Shown: piece by piece, positions 13,936-22,778 of the stretch
Layout of the letters: every line of letters starts with the position of its first letter
Position numbering within the stretch: the first letter of the stretch is position 1
NCBI GenBank assembly: GCA_002397315.1
Contig: DHAE01000025.1
Coordinates: 1-23,915, forward strand
Origin: Comamonadaceae bacterium UBA4962
Lineage (GTDB): Bacteria > Pseudomonadota > Gammaproteobacteria > Burkholderiales > Burkholderiaceae_C
Reading direction: 5' to 3'
DNA length: 23,915 bases
Position numbers and translations under genes: made by a program
The notes under the pieces: model-generated
The model's database searches: none
What the model was told of the DNA's origin: nothing
Seen by the model: only the letters and a program-made list of their open reading frames with translations

Positions 13936-16068
13936 ATGACGACCCCCCAATCCCCGGCCCCGGCATCCGCCCCGGCCCCGGTTCCCGCACGGAACCCCAC
14001 GCTGCTCGACGCCGCGCTCGTGCGCCCGGCCCTCTGGCAGGCCTTCGCCAAGCTGGACCCGCGCGTACAGTGGCGCAATCCGGTGATGTTCATCGTCTTC
14101 ATCGGCAGCATCTTCACGACGCTGCTGTGGTTGCAGGCGCTCACCTCCGCGCAGGAGCTGGGCATGCGCCCGGCGTTCATCCTCGCGGTGGCCGTGTGGC
14201 TGTGGTTCACGGTGCTGTTCGCGAATTTCGCCGAGGCGCTGGCCGAAGGCCGCAGCAAGGCGCAGGCGGCATCGCTGCGCGGGCTGCGCAAGGACACCTG
14301 GGCCAAGAAGCTCTCCGAGCCGCGCCATGGCGCGCGCTTCCTGCCCGAGCAGGCCACCAACCTGAGGAAGGGCGACGTGGTGCAGGTGGATGCCGGCGAC
14401 GTGATCCCGCTCGACGGCGAGGTGATCGAGGGCATGGCCTCGGTGGACGAGAGCGCGATCACGGGCGAATCCGCTCCGGTGGTGCGCGAATCGGGCGGGG
14501 ACTTCTCCGCCGTGACGGGCGGCACGCGCGTGCTGTCGGACTGGCTGGTGGTGCGCATCACGGTGAACCCGGGCGAATCGTTCCTCGACCGCATGATCGG
14601 CATGGTGGAGGCCGCCAAGCGGCAGAAGACGCCCAACGAGGTGGCGCTCACCATCCTGCTGGTGGCGCTCACCATCGTGTTCCTCGTGGTGACGGTGACG
14701 CTGCTGCCGTTCTCGCTCTTCAGCGTACAGGCCTCGGGCGCGGGCACCGTGGTGTCGCTCACGGCGCTGATCGCGCTGCTGGTCTGCCTGATTCCCACCA
14801 CCATCGGCGGCCTGCTGTCGGCCGTGGGCGTGGCGGGCATGAGCCGCATGATGCAGGCCAACGTGATCGCCACCTCGGGCCGCGCCGTGGAGGCCGCGGG
14901 CGACGTGGACGTGCTGCTGCTGGACAAGACCGGCACGATCACGCACGGCAACCGGCAGGCGAGCGCGTTCCTGCCGGCGCCGGGCGTGTCCCGCGCGCAC
15001 CTGGCCCGGGCCGCGCTCATGGCCTCGCTGGCCGACGAGACGCCCGAAGGCCGCAGCATCGTGGAGCTGGCGCGCCGCGAGGGCATCGAGGCCGAAGCCG
15101 GTGCGGCCACCGGCCTGGTGCTGGTGCCGTTCACCGCGCAGACCCGCATGAGCGGCGTGGATCTGCCCGCCACGAACGGCGCGGCCGGCGTGGCACTGCG
15201 CAAGGGCGCCGTGCAGGCGCTGACCCGGCACGTGGAGGCGCTGGGCGGCGCGATGCCGATGGAAGTGGCCCGCGCCGCGGACGACGTGGCGCGCCGCGGC
15301 AGCACGCCGCTGGCCGTGGCGGAAGGCAGCCGCGTGCTCGGCGTGGTGGAGCTCAAGGACATCGTCAAGGCCGGCATCCAGTCGCGCTTCGCCGAGCTGC
15401 GGCGCATGGGCATCAAGACCGTGATGATCACGGGCGACAACCGGCTCACGGCGGCTGCCATCGCGGCCGAGGCCGGGGTGGACGACTTCCTCGCCGAAGC
15501 CACGCCCGAGGACAAGCTCGCCCTCATCCGCCGCTACCAGTCCGAAGGCCGGCTGGTCGCCATGACGGGCGACGGCACGAACGACGCACCCGCGCTGGCC
15601 CAGGCCGACGTGGCCGTGGCCATGGGCAGCGGCACGCAGGCCGCGAAGGAGGCCGGCAACATGGTGGACCTGGATTCCAACCCCACCAAGCTGCTGGAGG
15701 TGGTGGAGACGGGCAAGGCGCTGCTGATGACGCGCGGCTCGCTCACCACGTTCTCGATCGCCAACGACGTGGCCAAGTACTTCGCGATCATTCCGGCGAT
15801 GTTCGTCTCCACCTATCCGCAGCTCGGCGCGCTGAACGTGATGCGGCTGGCGAGCCCGTCGTCGGCCATCCTGTCGGCCGTGATCTTCAACGCGCTGATC
15901 ATCGTCTTCCTGATCCCGCTCGCGCTCAAGGGCGTGCGCTACCGCCCCGTGGGCGCGGCCGCGCTGCTGCGGCGCAACCTCGCCGTGTACGGCCTGGGCG
16001 GGCTCGTCGTGCCATTCATCGGCATCAAGCTCATCGACTGGGCGCTCGTGGCCGTCGGCCTCGTCTGA
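13936..16068 (+). CDS. kdpB: KdpB, P-type ATPase subunit of the K+-transporting ATPase
   Basis: This encodes 710 residues (E. coli 682). The phosphorylated aspartate is Asp330 in LLDKTGTITHGN. The actuator motif ITGES is at about 175-179; Ser179 matches the serine (Ser162 in E. coli) whose phosphorylation inhibits the pump. The hinge motif TGDGTNDAPALAQADVAVAMGSGTQAAKEAG is intact. About 30 extra Pro/Ala residues precede the conserved start. AGGAG at 13922-13926 is the ribosome binding site. It couples ATP hydrolysis to K+ uptake through KdpA. Confidence 0.98.
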   Translation: MTTPQSPAPASAPAPVPARNPTLLDAALVRPALWQAFAKLDPRVQWRNPVMFIVFIGSIFTTLLWLQALTSAQELGMRPAFILAVAVWLWFTVLFANFAEALAEGRSKAQAASLRGLRKDTWAKKLSEPRHGARFLPEQATNLRKGDVVQVDAGDVIPLDGEVIEGMASVDESAITGESAPVVRESGGDFSAVTGGTRVLSDWLVVRITVNPGESFLDRMIGMVEAAKRQKTPNEVALTILLVALTIVFLVVTVTLLPFSLFSVQASGAGTVVSLTALIALLVCLIPTTIGGLLSAVGVAGMSRMMQANVIATSGRAVEAAGDVDVLLLDKTGTITHGNRQASAFLPAPGVSRAHLARAALMASLADETPEGRSIVELARREGIEAEAGAATGLVLVPFTAQTRMSGVDLPATNGAAGVALRKGAVQALTRHVEALGGAMPMEVARAADDVARRGSTPLAVAEGSRVLGVVELKDIVKAGIQSRFAELRRMGIKTVMITGDNRLTAAAIAAEAGVDDFLAEATPEDKLALIRRYQSEGRLVAMTGDGTNDAPALAQADVAVAMGSGTQAAKEAGNMVDLDSNPTKLLEVVETGKALLMTRGSLTTFSIANDVAKYFAIIPAMFVSTYPQLGALNVMRLASPSSAILSAVIFNALIIVFLIPLALKGVRYRPVGAAALLRRNLAVYGLGGLVVPFIGIKLIDWALVAVGLV

Positions 16069-16091
16069 ACGCGTTTTTGCGGAGAACCCCC

Positions 16092-16763
16092 ATGGCTTCC
16101 TCTTCCCTCGCATCGCCGGCCACCCCGGACGTTCCGGCCGTCCCGCCCCCCGCCGCAAGCCCGGTCGACGGCGCCGCGCCCACCCTCCGCGGGCCGCTGC
16201 TGCGACCGGCACTGGCGCTGTTCGCCTGCCTCTCGCTGGTCACCGGCGTGCTGTATCCGCTGGCCGTCACCGGCGTGGCGCAGTCCGTGTTCCCGCAGCA
16301 GGCCGCGGGCAGCATCGTGCGCGACGCGGCCGGGAACGCCGTCGGCTCCCGCCTGATCGGGCAGAACTTCACCGATCCCGCGCATTTCTGGGGCCGCCCG
16401 TCGGCCACCGCACCCATGCCCTACAACGCGGGCGCCTCCGGCGGCTCGAACCTGGGGCCGACGAACCCGGCCCTCGCCGACGCGGTGAAGGCCCGCATCG
16501 AGGCGCTGCGGGCGGCCGACCCCGGCAACACCGCGCCCGTGCCGGTCGACCTCGTCACGGCCTCGGCTAGCGGGCTCGACCCGCACATCAGCGTGGCGGC
16601 GGCCCGCTTCCAGGCGGCCCGCGTGGCCCGCGCGCGCGGCCTGCCGCTGGAGCGCGTGGAAGCGCTGGTGCGATCGCACACCGAGGCGCCGCTGCTGCCA
16701 TGGCTCGGCGAGGCGGGTGTGAACGTGCTCACGCTCAACCTGGCGCTCGACGCGGTGCGTTGA
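16092..16763 (+). CDS. kdpC: KdpC subunit of the K+-transporting ATPase
   Basis: This encodes 223 residues (E. coli 190). A single transmembrane helix (about 37-60) follows a Pro/Ala/Ser-rich N-terminal stretch absent from E. coli KdpC. The soluble part has GSRLIGQNFTDPAHFWGRPSA, SGGSNLGPTNPAL and DPHISVAAARFQAARVARARG, all typical. KdpC is periplasmic and assists K+ affinity. GGAG at 16081-16084 is the ribosome binding site. The gene begins 23 bases after kdpB and ends 37 bases before kdpD. Confidence 0.97.
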   Translation: MASSSLASPATPDVPAVPPPAASPVDGAAPTLRGPLLRPALALFACLSLVTGVLYPLAVTGVAQSVFPQQAAGSIVRDAAGNAVGSRLIGQNFTDPAHFWGRPSATAPMPYNAGASGGSNLGPTNPALADAVKARIEALRAADPGNTAPVPVDLVTASASGLDPHISVAAARFQAARVARARGLPLERVEALVRSHTEAPLLPWLGEAGVNVLTLNLALDAVR

Positions 16764-16800
16764 ATCCGGGAGACTGCGCACACCCGTGCCGCCTTCCAGC

Positions 16801-19599
16801 ATGCCGACAGACCTCCGACCCGATCCCGACGCCCTCATCGCGCAGATGCGTGCCGAGGAGCAGCGCGTGCAGCGCGGCAAGCTGCGCATCTACTTCGGCG
16901 CGAACGCGGGGGTGGGCAAGACCTGGTCGATGCTCGGCGCCGCGCAGCGAGAGCGCCAGGCCGGCCGCGACGTGCTCGTCGGCGTGGTGGAAACCCATGG
17001 CCGCGCCGAGACGGCGGCGCTGCTCGACGGCCTGCCCGTGCTGCCGCGGCGCACGCTGGCGCACGGCGGGCGCACACGCACCGAGTTCGATCTCGACGCC
17101 GCGCTGCAGCGCCGGCCGACCGTGCTGCTGGTGGACGAGCTCGCGCATTCGAACGCGCCGGGATCGCGCCATGCCAAGCGCTGGCAGGACGTGCAGGAAC
17201 TCGTGGCCGCGGGCATCGAGGTCTGGACGGCGCTCAACGTGCAGCACCTGGAGAGCCTCAACGGCACCGTGGGCGCGATCACGGGCGTGCGCGTGCACGA
17301 GACCGTGCCCGACACCGTGCTCGACGAGGCCGACGAGGTGGTGCTCGTCGATGCCACACCCGACGAACTGGCCGCGCGCCTGGCCGCGGGCAAGGTCTAC
17401 CTGCCGCAGCAGGCCGAGCGCGCGGCGCAGAATTTCTTCCGCAAGGGCAACCTGATCGCGCTGCGCGAGATCGCCCTGCGGCGCACGGCCGAGCACGTGG
17501 AGGACGACGTGCGCGGCTGGCGCGTGGAGCAGTCCGGCAGCAGCCATGGTGTGCCGCCGGCCTGGAACACTTCCGGCGCGCTGCTGGCCTGCGTGGGCCC
17601 GCACGAGGACGCCGCCCACACCGTGCGCACGGCCGCCCGCCTGGCCGGCCAGCTCAACGTGCGCTGGCACGCCTCCTATGTCGAGACCCCGCGGCTGCAG
17701 CGGCTGCCCGCCCGGCAGCGCGACCGCATCCTGGCCGTGCTGCAGTTGGCCGAAGGGCTGGGTGCGGAGACCGCCGTGCTCACCGGCGATGCCGTGGCGC
17801 CGGCGCTCGCGGAGCATGCGCGCCAGCTCAACTGCGCGACCGTCGTGGTGGGCCGCGCGCGCCGCCGCACGGGGCTCGCGCGGTGGTGGCCGGTGCCCGG
17901 CACGGCGCAGGCGATCGGCACCGCCGCGCCCGCGCTGGAGATCGTGGAGGCGGGCCAGCCCGGCAGCAGCCGCCGCCTGTCGTCCGCGCCCTGGCGGCAG
18001 GCGGGCGATCCCGCAGACCCTGGCGCGCAGGAGGATGCGGACCGGCCCTACGCCCGCTGGCCCGGCTACGGCGCGGCCGTGGCCGCGAGCGTGGCCGTCA
18101 CGCTGCTCGCGCTGCCCCTGTCCGGCGTGCTGGAGCTGACCAACATCGTCATGCTCTACCTGCTGGGCGTGGTGGGTGTGGCCGTGCGCTTCGGGCGCGT
18201 TCCCGCCGCGCTGGCCGCGCTGCTCAACGTGGCGGCCTTCGATTTCGTGTTCGTGTCGCCGCAGCTGTCCTTCGCCGTGAGCGACGTGCAGTACCTCGTC
18301 ACCTTCGGCGTCATGCTCGGCGTCGGCCTGCTGGTGGGGCAGCTCACGGCGGGGCTGCGCTTTTCCGCGGGGGTGTCGGCCGGGCGCGAGCAGCGCATGC
18401 GCTCGCTGTTCGAACTCACGCGCGAGCTCTCGGCGGCGCTGGAGGCCTCGCAGGTGGTGGAGATCGCCACCCGGGCGGTGCAGCAGCATTTCGGGGGACA
18501 GGCCGTGGTGCTGCCGCTGGACGATACCGACCGTCTCGCGGTGCCCGGCGTGCCGCCCGCGGGTTTCGATCCGAGCGTGGCGGACTGGACGCTGCGCCAC
18601 GGCCGCAGTGCGGGCCTGGGCACGGCCACGCTGGCCGCGCAGGACTGGCGCTACGTGCCGCTCACGGCCCCCATGCGCGTGCGCGGCGTGCTGGCGCTCG
18701 CGCCCGCGCGGCCGCGCTGGCTGCTCATCCCCGAGCAGGCGCAGCACCTGGAAACCCTCGCGCGGCAGGTCGCCATCGCGCTGGAGCGCGTGCACTACGT
18801 GGAGGTCGCGCAGCGCGCCGTGCTGGACATGGAATCCGAGCGCCTGCGCAACGCGCTGCTCGGCGCCATCTCGCACGACGTGCGCACACCGCTCACCGCG
18901 CTCATCGCGCTGGCGGAGTCGCTGCCGGCCCAATCTGATGACGCACTGCCGGCCGCATCGCGGGCCATCGTGCAGCAGGCCCACCAGCTGCACGCGCTGG
19001 TCAGCAACCTGCTGGACATGGCCCGGCTGGAGAGCGGCCTCGCGGGCGGCAGCGTGCGCCTGCGGCGCGACTGGCAGTCGGTGGAGGAGGTGGTGGGCTC
19101 GGCCATCCGCGCGGCGCGGCCCGCACTCGGGGCGCTGGAAGTACGCACCGCGCTGCCCGCGGACCTGCCGCTGGTGGAGTTCGACGCGGTGCTGATCGAG
19201 CGCGTGCTCGTGAACCTGCTGGAGAACGCCGCCAAGTACGGCGCTGCGCCGATCGACGTCGCCGCCGAGGCGCTGCCCGGCACGCTGCGCATCCGCGTGC
19301 GCGACCACGGCCCGGGGCTGCCCGCGGCGCTGCGCGGGCGCGAGCACACGCTGTTCGACAAGTTCACGCGCGGGCAGGCCGAGTCGTCCACGCCCGGCGT
19401 GGGGCTGGGGCTCGCGATATGCCGCGCCGTGGTGCTGGCGCACGGCGGCGACATCGCGGCAGCGGGCGCCGCGGCCGGTCCCGGGGCAGAATTCACCGTC
19501 ACCCTGCCGCGGCGCCATCCGCCCGCCGCGCCGGAGGCCGCCGATCTGGATGAAGACGCCACCACTTCCCCGGGCCTGAACGCCACCACTCCTGAATGA
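16801..19599 (+). CDS. kdpD: KdpD, K+-responsive sensor histidine kinase
   Basis: This encodes 932 residues. The N-terminal KdpD domain has a Walker A motif GANAGVGKT (33-41); a USP-like domain follows (about 255-380), then four transmembrane helices (about 422-518), a GAF-like region, the HisKA box with His692 in ISHDVRTPLTAL, and the ATPase domain with NLLENAAKYG and GVGLGLAICRAVV. The ATG at 16801 is preferred because MPTDLRPDPD aligns with the E. coli start. A GTG at 16786 would add five residues and is nearer to GGGAGA (16768-16773), so it remains possible. KdpD phosphorylates KdpE, encoded 10 bases downstream. Confidence 0.97.
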   Translation: MPTDLRPDPDALIAQMRAEEQRVQRGKLRIYFGANAGVGKTWSMLGAAQRERQAGRDVLVGVVETHGRAETAALLDGLPVLPRRTLAHGGRTRTEFDLDAALQRRPTVLLVDELAHSNAPGSRHAKRWQDVQELVAAGIEVWTALNVQHLESLNGTVGAITGVRVHETVPDTVLDEADEVVLVDATPDELAARLAAGKVYLPQQAERAAQNFFRKGNLIALREIALRRTAEHVEDDVRGWRVEQSGSSHGVPPAWNTSGALLACVGPHEDAAHTVRTAARLAGQLNVRWHASYVETPRLQRLPARQRDRILAVLQLAEGLGAETAVLTGDAVAPALAEHARQLNCATVVVGRARRRTGLARWWPVPGTAQAIGTAAPALEIVEAGQPGSSRRLSSAPWRQAGDPADPGAQEDADRPYARWPGYGAAVAASVAVTLLALPLSGVLELTNIVMLYLLGVVGVAVRFGRVPAALAALLNVAAFDFVFVSPQLSFAVSDVQYLVTFGVMLGVGLLVGQLTAGLRFSAGVSAGREQRMRSLFELTRELSAALEASQVVEIATRAVQQHFGGQAVVLPLDDTDRLAVPGVPPAGFDPSVADWTLRHGRSAGLGTATLAAQDWRYVPLTAPMRVRGVLALAPARPRWLLIPEQAQHLETLARQVAIALERVHYVEVAQRAVLDMESERLRNALLGAISHDVRTPLTALIALAESLPAQSDDALPAASRAIVQQAHQLHALVSNLLDMARLESGLAGGSVRLRRDWQSVEEVVGSAIRAARPALGALEVRTALPADLPLVEFDAVLIERVLVNLLENAAKYGAAPIDVAAEALPGTLRIRVRDHGPGLPAALRGREHTLFDKFTRGQAESSTPGVGLGLAICRAVVLAHGGDIAAAGAAAGPGAEFTVTLPRRHPPAAPEAADLDEDATTSPGLNATTPE

Positions 19600-19609
19600 A
19601 CCCTTGCCG

Positions 19610-20320
19610 ATGAACTCCCACCTGCGCACCGCGATCGTGATCGAGGACGAACCCCAGATCCGCCGCTTCGTGCGCGGCGCGCTGGAGGACGAGGGCTGGC
19701 ACGTGCACGAGGCCGCCACGCTGCGCGAGGGCCTGTCGGCCGCCGGCACGCGCCAGCCCGACCTGCTGGTGCTCGACCTGGGCCTGCCCGATGGCGATGG
19801 GCTGGGCCTGCTGCGGGACGTGCGCGGCTGGTCGGCCGTGCCGATCATCGTGCTTTCGGCTCGCACCGACGAGGCCGACAAGATCGCCGCGCTGGACGCG
19901 GGGGCCGACGACTACCTCACCAAACCCTTCGGCACCGGCGAGCTGCTCGCGCGCGTGCGCGCCAACCTGCGCCGGCCGCGGCCCGCCACGGGCCAGGGCC
20001 TGCAGGCCGACGCGGCCGAGCCCGTGTTCCGCTTCGGCGACATCGAGGTGGACCGCAGCGCGCGCCTCGTGCGGCGCGCGGGCACGGCCGTGCACCTCAC
20101 GCCCACCGAATACCGCATGCTCACGGTGCTGGTGGCCAACGCGGGCCGCGTCATCACCCAGCGCCAGCTGCTGCGCGAGGTCTGGGGCCCGGCGCGCTCC
20201 GACCAGAGCCACTACCTGCGCATCTACATGGGCCACCTGCGCCAGAAGCTCGAGGCCGATCCCGCGCAGCCGCGGCATCTGCTGACCGAGACGGGCGTCG
20301 GTTACCGCCTGGCCGCGTGA
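19610..20320 (+). CDS. kdpE: KdpE, OmpR-family response regulator of kdp
   Basis: This encodes 236 residues. The receiver domain has the acidic pair IVIEDE, the phospho-acceptor Asp56 in LDLGLPDGDG and the conserved Lys in DDYLTKPFG. The C-terminal winged helix includes LTPTEYRMLTVL and SHYLRIYMGHLRQKLE, then TGVGYRL. LSARTDEADKIAALDAGADDYL follows E. coli KdpE closely. A TTG at 19604 is an alternative start two codons earlier. It should activate the kdp promoter, most likely at the TTTACG repeats near 11804-11820. Confidence 0.97.
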   Translation: MNSHLRTAIVIEDEPQIRRFVRGALEDEGWHVHEAATLREGLSAAGTRQPDLLVLDLGLPDGDGLGLLRDVRGWSAVPIIVLSARTDEADKIAALDAGADDYLTKPFGTGELLARVRANLRRPRPATGQGLQADAAEPVFRFGDIEVDRSARLVRRAGTAVHLTPTEYRMLTVLVANAGRVITQRQLLREVWGPARSDQSHYLRIYMGHLRQKLEADPAQPRHLLTETGVGYRLAA

Positions 20321-20359
20321 AGAGAGAACGAGAAGCGGTTTTCGGAGACGGTTGCGCTC

Positions 20360-20385
20360 TACAATGCGGGGTAACTTTGTGTAAC
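20360..20385 (+). promoter_or_regulatory. Putative promoter of the midcut-by-XrtH gene with a GTAAC direct repeat
   Basis: TACAAT at 20360-20365 is a good -10 box; the -35 region (around 20337-20344, GGTTTTCG) is weak, so an activator may be needed. GTAAC occurs at 20371-20375 and again at 20381-20385, ten bases apart, just where transcription should start. The repeat could be an operator. No Shine-Dalgarno is visible before the ATG at 20412. Confidence 0.45.
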
Positions 20386-20411
20386 CCATAGCGCCCGTCT
20401 ATCAAAACCCC

Positions 20412-20945
20412 ATGAAAACAATTTCGATGGCCCGTGTGGCCCTGGCCGCTGCCGGTGGCCTCTTGGCCCTGTCCCAGAAGGCTTTTGCACAAGCTCAGGG
20501 CATCGCGGTGACCTATGCGCCGGTCACCCAATCCGCCGCGCCCATCCCCACGCTGTCGCAATGGGGCCTGGCCCTGCTGTCGCTCGCACTGGTGGTCGTG
20601 ATGTACCGCACCCTGCGCAAGGCCGGCAACGGACGCCCCATCGCTGGGCTGATGCTGGCCGGCGCCCTGGCCCTCGCCATGGGCAGCTCGGGCAGCTGGA
20701 TCAGCCCATCGTTCGCAGGGGCCGACGGCGCGCAACTGTCGAACAAAGCCGGTGGAACGGTGCTGGTCTCCGACCTGACCATCGTCGGCAACACGAGCGG
20801 CGTAACGCAGCAGATCATCAAGATCGAAGTGCCCAATGGCTTTACGGCCCGGGCCGTTCCCGACGGGCTGCCGGCTGCATGTGCCGTGGGCACCACGCTC
20901 GCTTCCAATGCGAGTTGCACCATATCGTACAGACAGCCCCTCTGA
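20412..20945 (+). CDS. Midcut-by-XrtH type protein (exosortase substrate with internal IPTL signal)
   Basis: This encodes 177 residues. A Sec signal peptide ends QKAFA/Q about residue 26. The sorting signal follows: IPTLSQWG (45-52), a hydrophobic helix (about 51-65) and a basic patch RTLRK (66-70), the three parts of an IPTL-CTERM exosortase signal, but in the middle. A second hydrophobic segment (about 77-92) and an exported-looking domain of some 85 residues come after, with Cys157 and Cys169 in the CAVGTTLASNASCTI pattern. I recognise this layout as the 'midcut-by-XrtH' group of Comamonadaceae. Function is unknown; XrtH is not in this window. It stands alone between kdpE and a bidirectional terminator. 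Confidence 0.8.
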   Translation: MKTISMARVALAAAGGLLALSQKAFAQAQGIAVTYAPVTQSAAPIPTLSQWGLALLSLALVVVMYRTLRKAGNGRPIAGLMLAGALALAMGSSGSWISPSFAGADGAQLSNKAGGTVLVSDLTIVGNTSGVTQQIIKIEVPNGFTARAVPDGLPAACAVGTTLASNASCTISYRQPL

Positions 20946-21010
20946 TCCGGCTCGTACCATCTGCCGGACCGCACACGTCCGACCACCGATGATGGCCCTC
21001 ACTGCCCGAA

Positions 21011-21045
21011 TGAAAAAAGGAGCGCATTTCGCGCTCCTTTTTTCA
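21011..21045. terminator. Bidirectional intrinsic terminator
   Basis: Bases 21011-21025 (TGAAAAAAGGAGCGC) pair perfectly with 21031-21045 around an ATTTC loop, a 15-bp stem with an A run on one side and a T run on the other. It serves the midcut-by-XrtH gene on the plus strand (66 bases after its stop) and lipA on the minus strand (32 bases after its stop). Confidence 0.93.
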
Positions 21046-21076
21046 TGGGCTTCCCATGCGGTCATCCTGCGCCGGG

Positions 21077-22057
21077 CTATACCCCCGCCGCGTGCGCCTG
21101 CTGGTCCGCGTGGTAGCTCGAACGCACCATCGCGCCCACGGCGGCGTGGGTGAAGCCCATCTTGTAGGCTTCCTCTTCGTACATCTTGAAGGTGTCCGGG
21201 TGGACGTAGCGGCGCACCGGCAGGTGGCTGTTGGAGGGCGCGAGGTACTGGCCGATGGTCAGCATGTCGATGTCGTGCGCGCGCATGTCGCGCATCACCT
21301 GCAGGATCTCCTCGTCGGTCTCGCCCAGGCCGACCATGATGCCGCTCTTGGTCGGCACGCCGGGGTGCAGCGCCTTGAACTTCTTGAGCAGGTTCAGGCT
21401 GAACTGGTAGTCGGAGCCCGGGCGCGCTTCCTTGTAGAGGCGCGGCGCGGTTTCCAGGTTGTGGTTCATCACGTCGGGCGGCGCGGCCTTGAGGATCTCC
21501 AGCGCGCGGTCGTCGCGGCCGCGGAAGTCGGGCACCAGGATCTCGATCTGCGTCTGGGGCGAGAGCGCGCGGATGTTCTGGATGCACTCCACGAAATGGC
21601 CGCTGCCGCCGTCGCGCAGGTCGTCGCGGTCCACGCTGGTGATCACCACGTACTTCAGCTTGAGCGCGGCGATGGTGCGCGCGAGGTTCAGCGGCTCGTC
21701 CTTGTCGAGCGGGTCCGGGCGGCCGTGTCCGACGTCGCAGAACGGGCAGCGGCGCGTGCACTTGTCGCCCATGATCATGAACGTGGCCGTGCCCTTGCCG
21801 AAGCACTCGCCGATGTTGGGGCAGGAGGCTTCCTCGCACACGGTGTGCAGCTTGTGCTCGCGCAGGATCTCCTTGATCTCGTAGAAGCGCGTGGTGGGCG
21901 AGCCGGCCTTGACGCGGATCCACTCGGGCTTCTTCAGCACCTCGCCCTGTTCCACCTTGATGGGAATGCGCGAGAGCTTCGCTGCGGCTTTCTGCTTGGC
22001 GAGCGAGTTGTAGGCAACGGTGGATTGCGCTTCGCGGACGACTTCGGGAGTGCTCAT
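21077..22057 (-). CDS. lipA: Lipoyl synthase
   Basis: This encodes 326 residues. It is a radical SAM enzyme that inserts two sulfurs into protein-bound octanoate. Both iron-sulfur clusters are visible: the auxiliary cluster cysteines 74, 79 and 85 (CEEASCPNIGEC) and the SAM cluster cysteines 100, 104 and 107 (CTRRCPFC). SVDRDDLRDGGSGHF and VMNHNLETAPRLY are conserved segments, and the C-terminal RSSYHAD supplies the serine that ligates the auxiliary cluster. The ATG at 22057 is 14 bases after the lipB stop; the frame continues far upstream but without homology. It acts after LipB. Confidence 0.98.
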   Translation of the reverse strand: MSTPEVVREAQSTVAYNSLAKQKAAAKLSRIPIKVEQGEVLKKPEWIRVKAGSPTTRFYEIKEILREHKLHTVCEEASCPNIGECFGKGTATFMIMGDKCTRRCPFCDVGHGRPDPLDKDEPLNLARTIAALKLKYVVITSVDRDDLRDGGSGHFVECIQNIRALSPQTQIEILVPDFRGRDDRALEILKAAPPDVMNHNLETAPRLYKEARPGSDYQFSLNLLKKFKALHPGVPTKSGIMVGLGETDEEILQVMRDMRAHDIDMLTIGQYLAPSNSHLPVRRYVHPDTFKMYEEEAYKMGFTHAAVGAMVRSSYHADQQAHAAGV

Positions 22058-22071
22058 GGCTGGTGCTGCGG

Positions 22072-22764
22072 TCAGGGCGCGAGGCGGATCGCCAGTTGGC
22101 GGGCCAATACGTTGGCCGCTTCGTCCCAGGTGGTGTGGACGCCGATTGTAGAAAGGTCCACGGTCGGCAACCCTGCGTAGCCGCAAGGGTTGATGCGCGA
22201 GAAGGGTTCCAGGTCCATGTCGACGTTGAGCGCGACGCCGTGGTAGGTGCAGTGCCGCGTGACCTTGATGCCGAGCGCGGCGATCTTGCCCAGCCCGGAG
22301 AAATCGGGGGCGGCCGCGGGCGCCGACGGGTCGGCCTTCTGCGGGCGCTGGGGCAGCAGCGCATGGCTGCGCGGATCGTCCAGCCGCACGTAGATGCCCG
22401 GCGCGCCGGCCACGCGGTGGCCCGTGACGCCGAAATGCGCAAGCGTGCGGATCGCGGCTTCTTCCACGCGGTGGACGTATTCCTTCACGTAGTAGCCGGC
22501 GCGCCGCAGGTCGACGAGCGGGTAGGCCACCACCTGCCCGGGGCCGTGGAAGGTGACCTGCCCGCCGCGGTTGGTGGCGACCACGGGGATGTCGCCCGGG
22601 GCCAGCAGGTGGTCCGCGCGGCCCGCGAGGCCCTGCGTGAAATGCGGCGCGTGCTCGCACACCCAGAGGGCATCGGGCGTGCCGTCGGTGCGCTGCTCGG
22701 TGAACGCCTGCATGGCGTCCACGGTGTCGCGATAGTCCACCCGCCCGAGCATCCGCACCTGCAT
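22072..22764 (-). CDS. lipB: Octanoyl-[acyl-carrier-protein]:protein N-octanoyltransferase
   Basis: This encodes 230 residues. It moves octanoate from acyl carrier protein to the lipoyl domains of dehydrogenase complexes. The signature RGGQVTFHGPGQ is at 66-77. The catalytic pair is Lys167 (ALGIKVTRH) and Cys194 (NPCGY). An Ala/Pro/Gln-rich stretch, about residues 132-157, interrupts the usual short link between GIYV and KIAALGIK and looks like a family-specific loop insertion. It lies between the DUF493-like gene (14 bases) and lipA (14 bases), so the three form an operon. Confidence 0.97.
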   Translation of the reverse strand: MQVRMLGRVDYRDTVDAMQAFTEQRTDGTPDALWVCEHAPHFTQGLAGRADHLLAPGDIPVVATNRGGQVTFHGPGQVVAYPLVDLRRAGYYVKEYVHRVEEAAIRTLAHFGVTGHRVAGAPGIYVRLDDPRSHALLPQRPQKADPSAPAAAPDFSGLGKIAALGIKVTRHCTYHGVALNVDMDLEPFSRINPCGYAGLPTVDLSTIGVHTTWDEAANVLARQLAIRLAP

Positions 22765-22778
22765 CGCCGTGTCCTGGT

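Noticed and set aside
12240..15527. Very long open frame (1095 codons) on the minus strand across kdpA/kdpB
   Set aside because: It is antisense to two certain genes in high-GC DNA, where such frames arise from codon-position bias. Its composition (Arg, His, Ala, Ser) resembles no protein and it has no ribosome binding site.
16735..19881. Minus-strand frame of 1048 codons across kdpD
   Set aside because: Same cause: a GC-bias shadow of kdpD and kdpE, with His/Arg/Gln-rich low-complexity translation.
21056..22180. Plus-strand frame of 374 codons opposite lipA
   Set aside because: lipA on the minus strand has all cluster cysteines; the opposite frame is its shadow.
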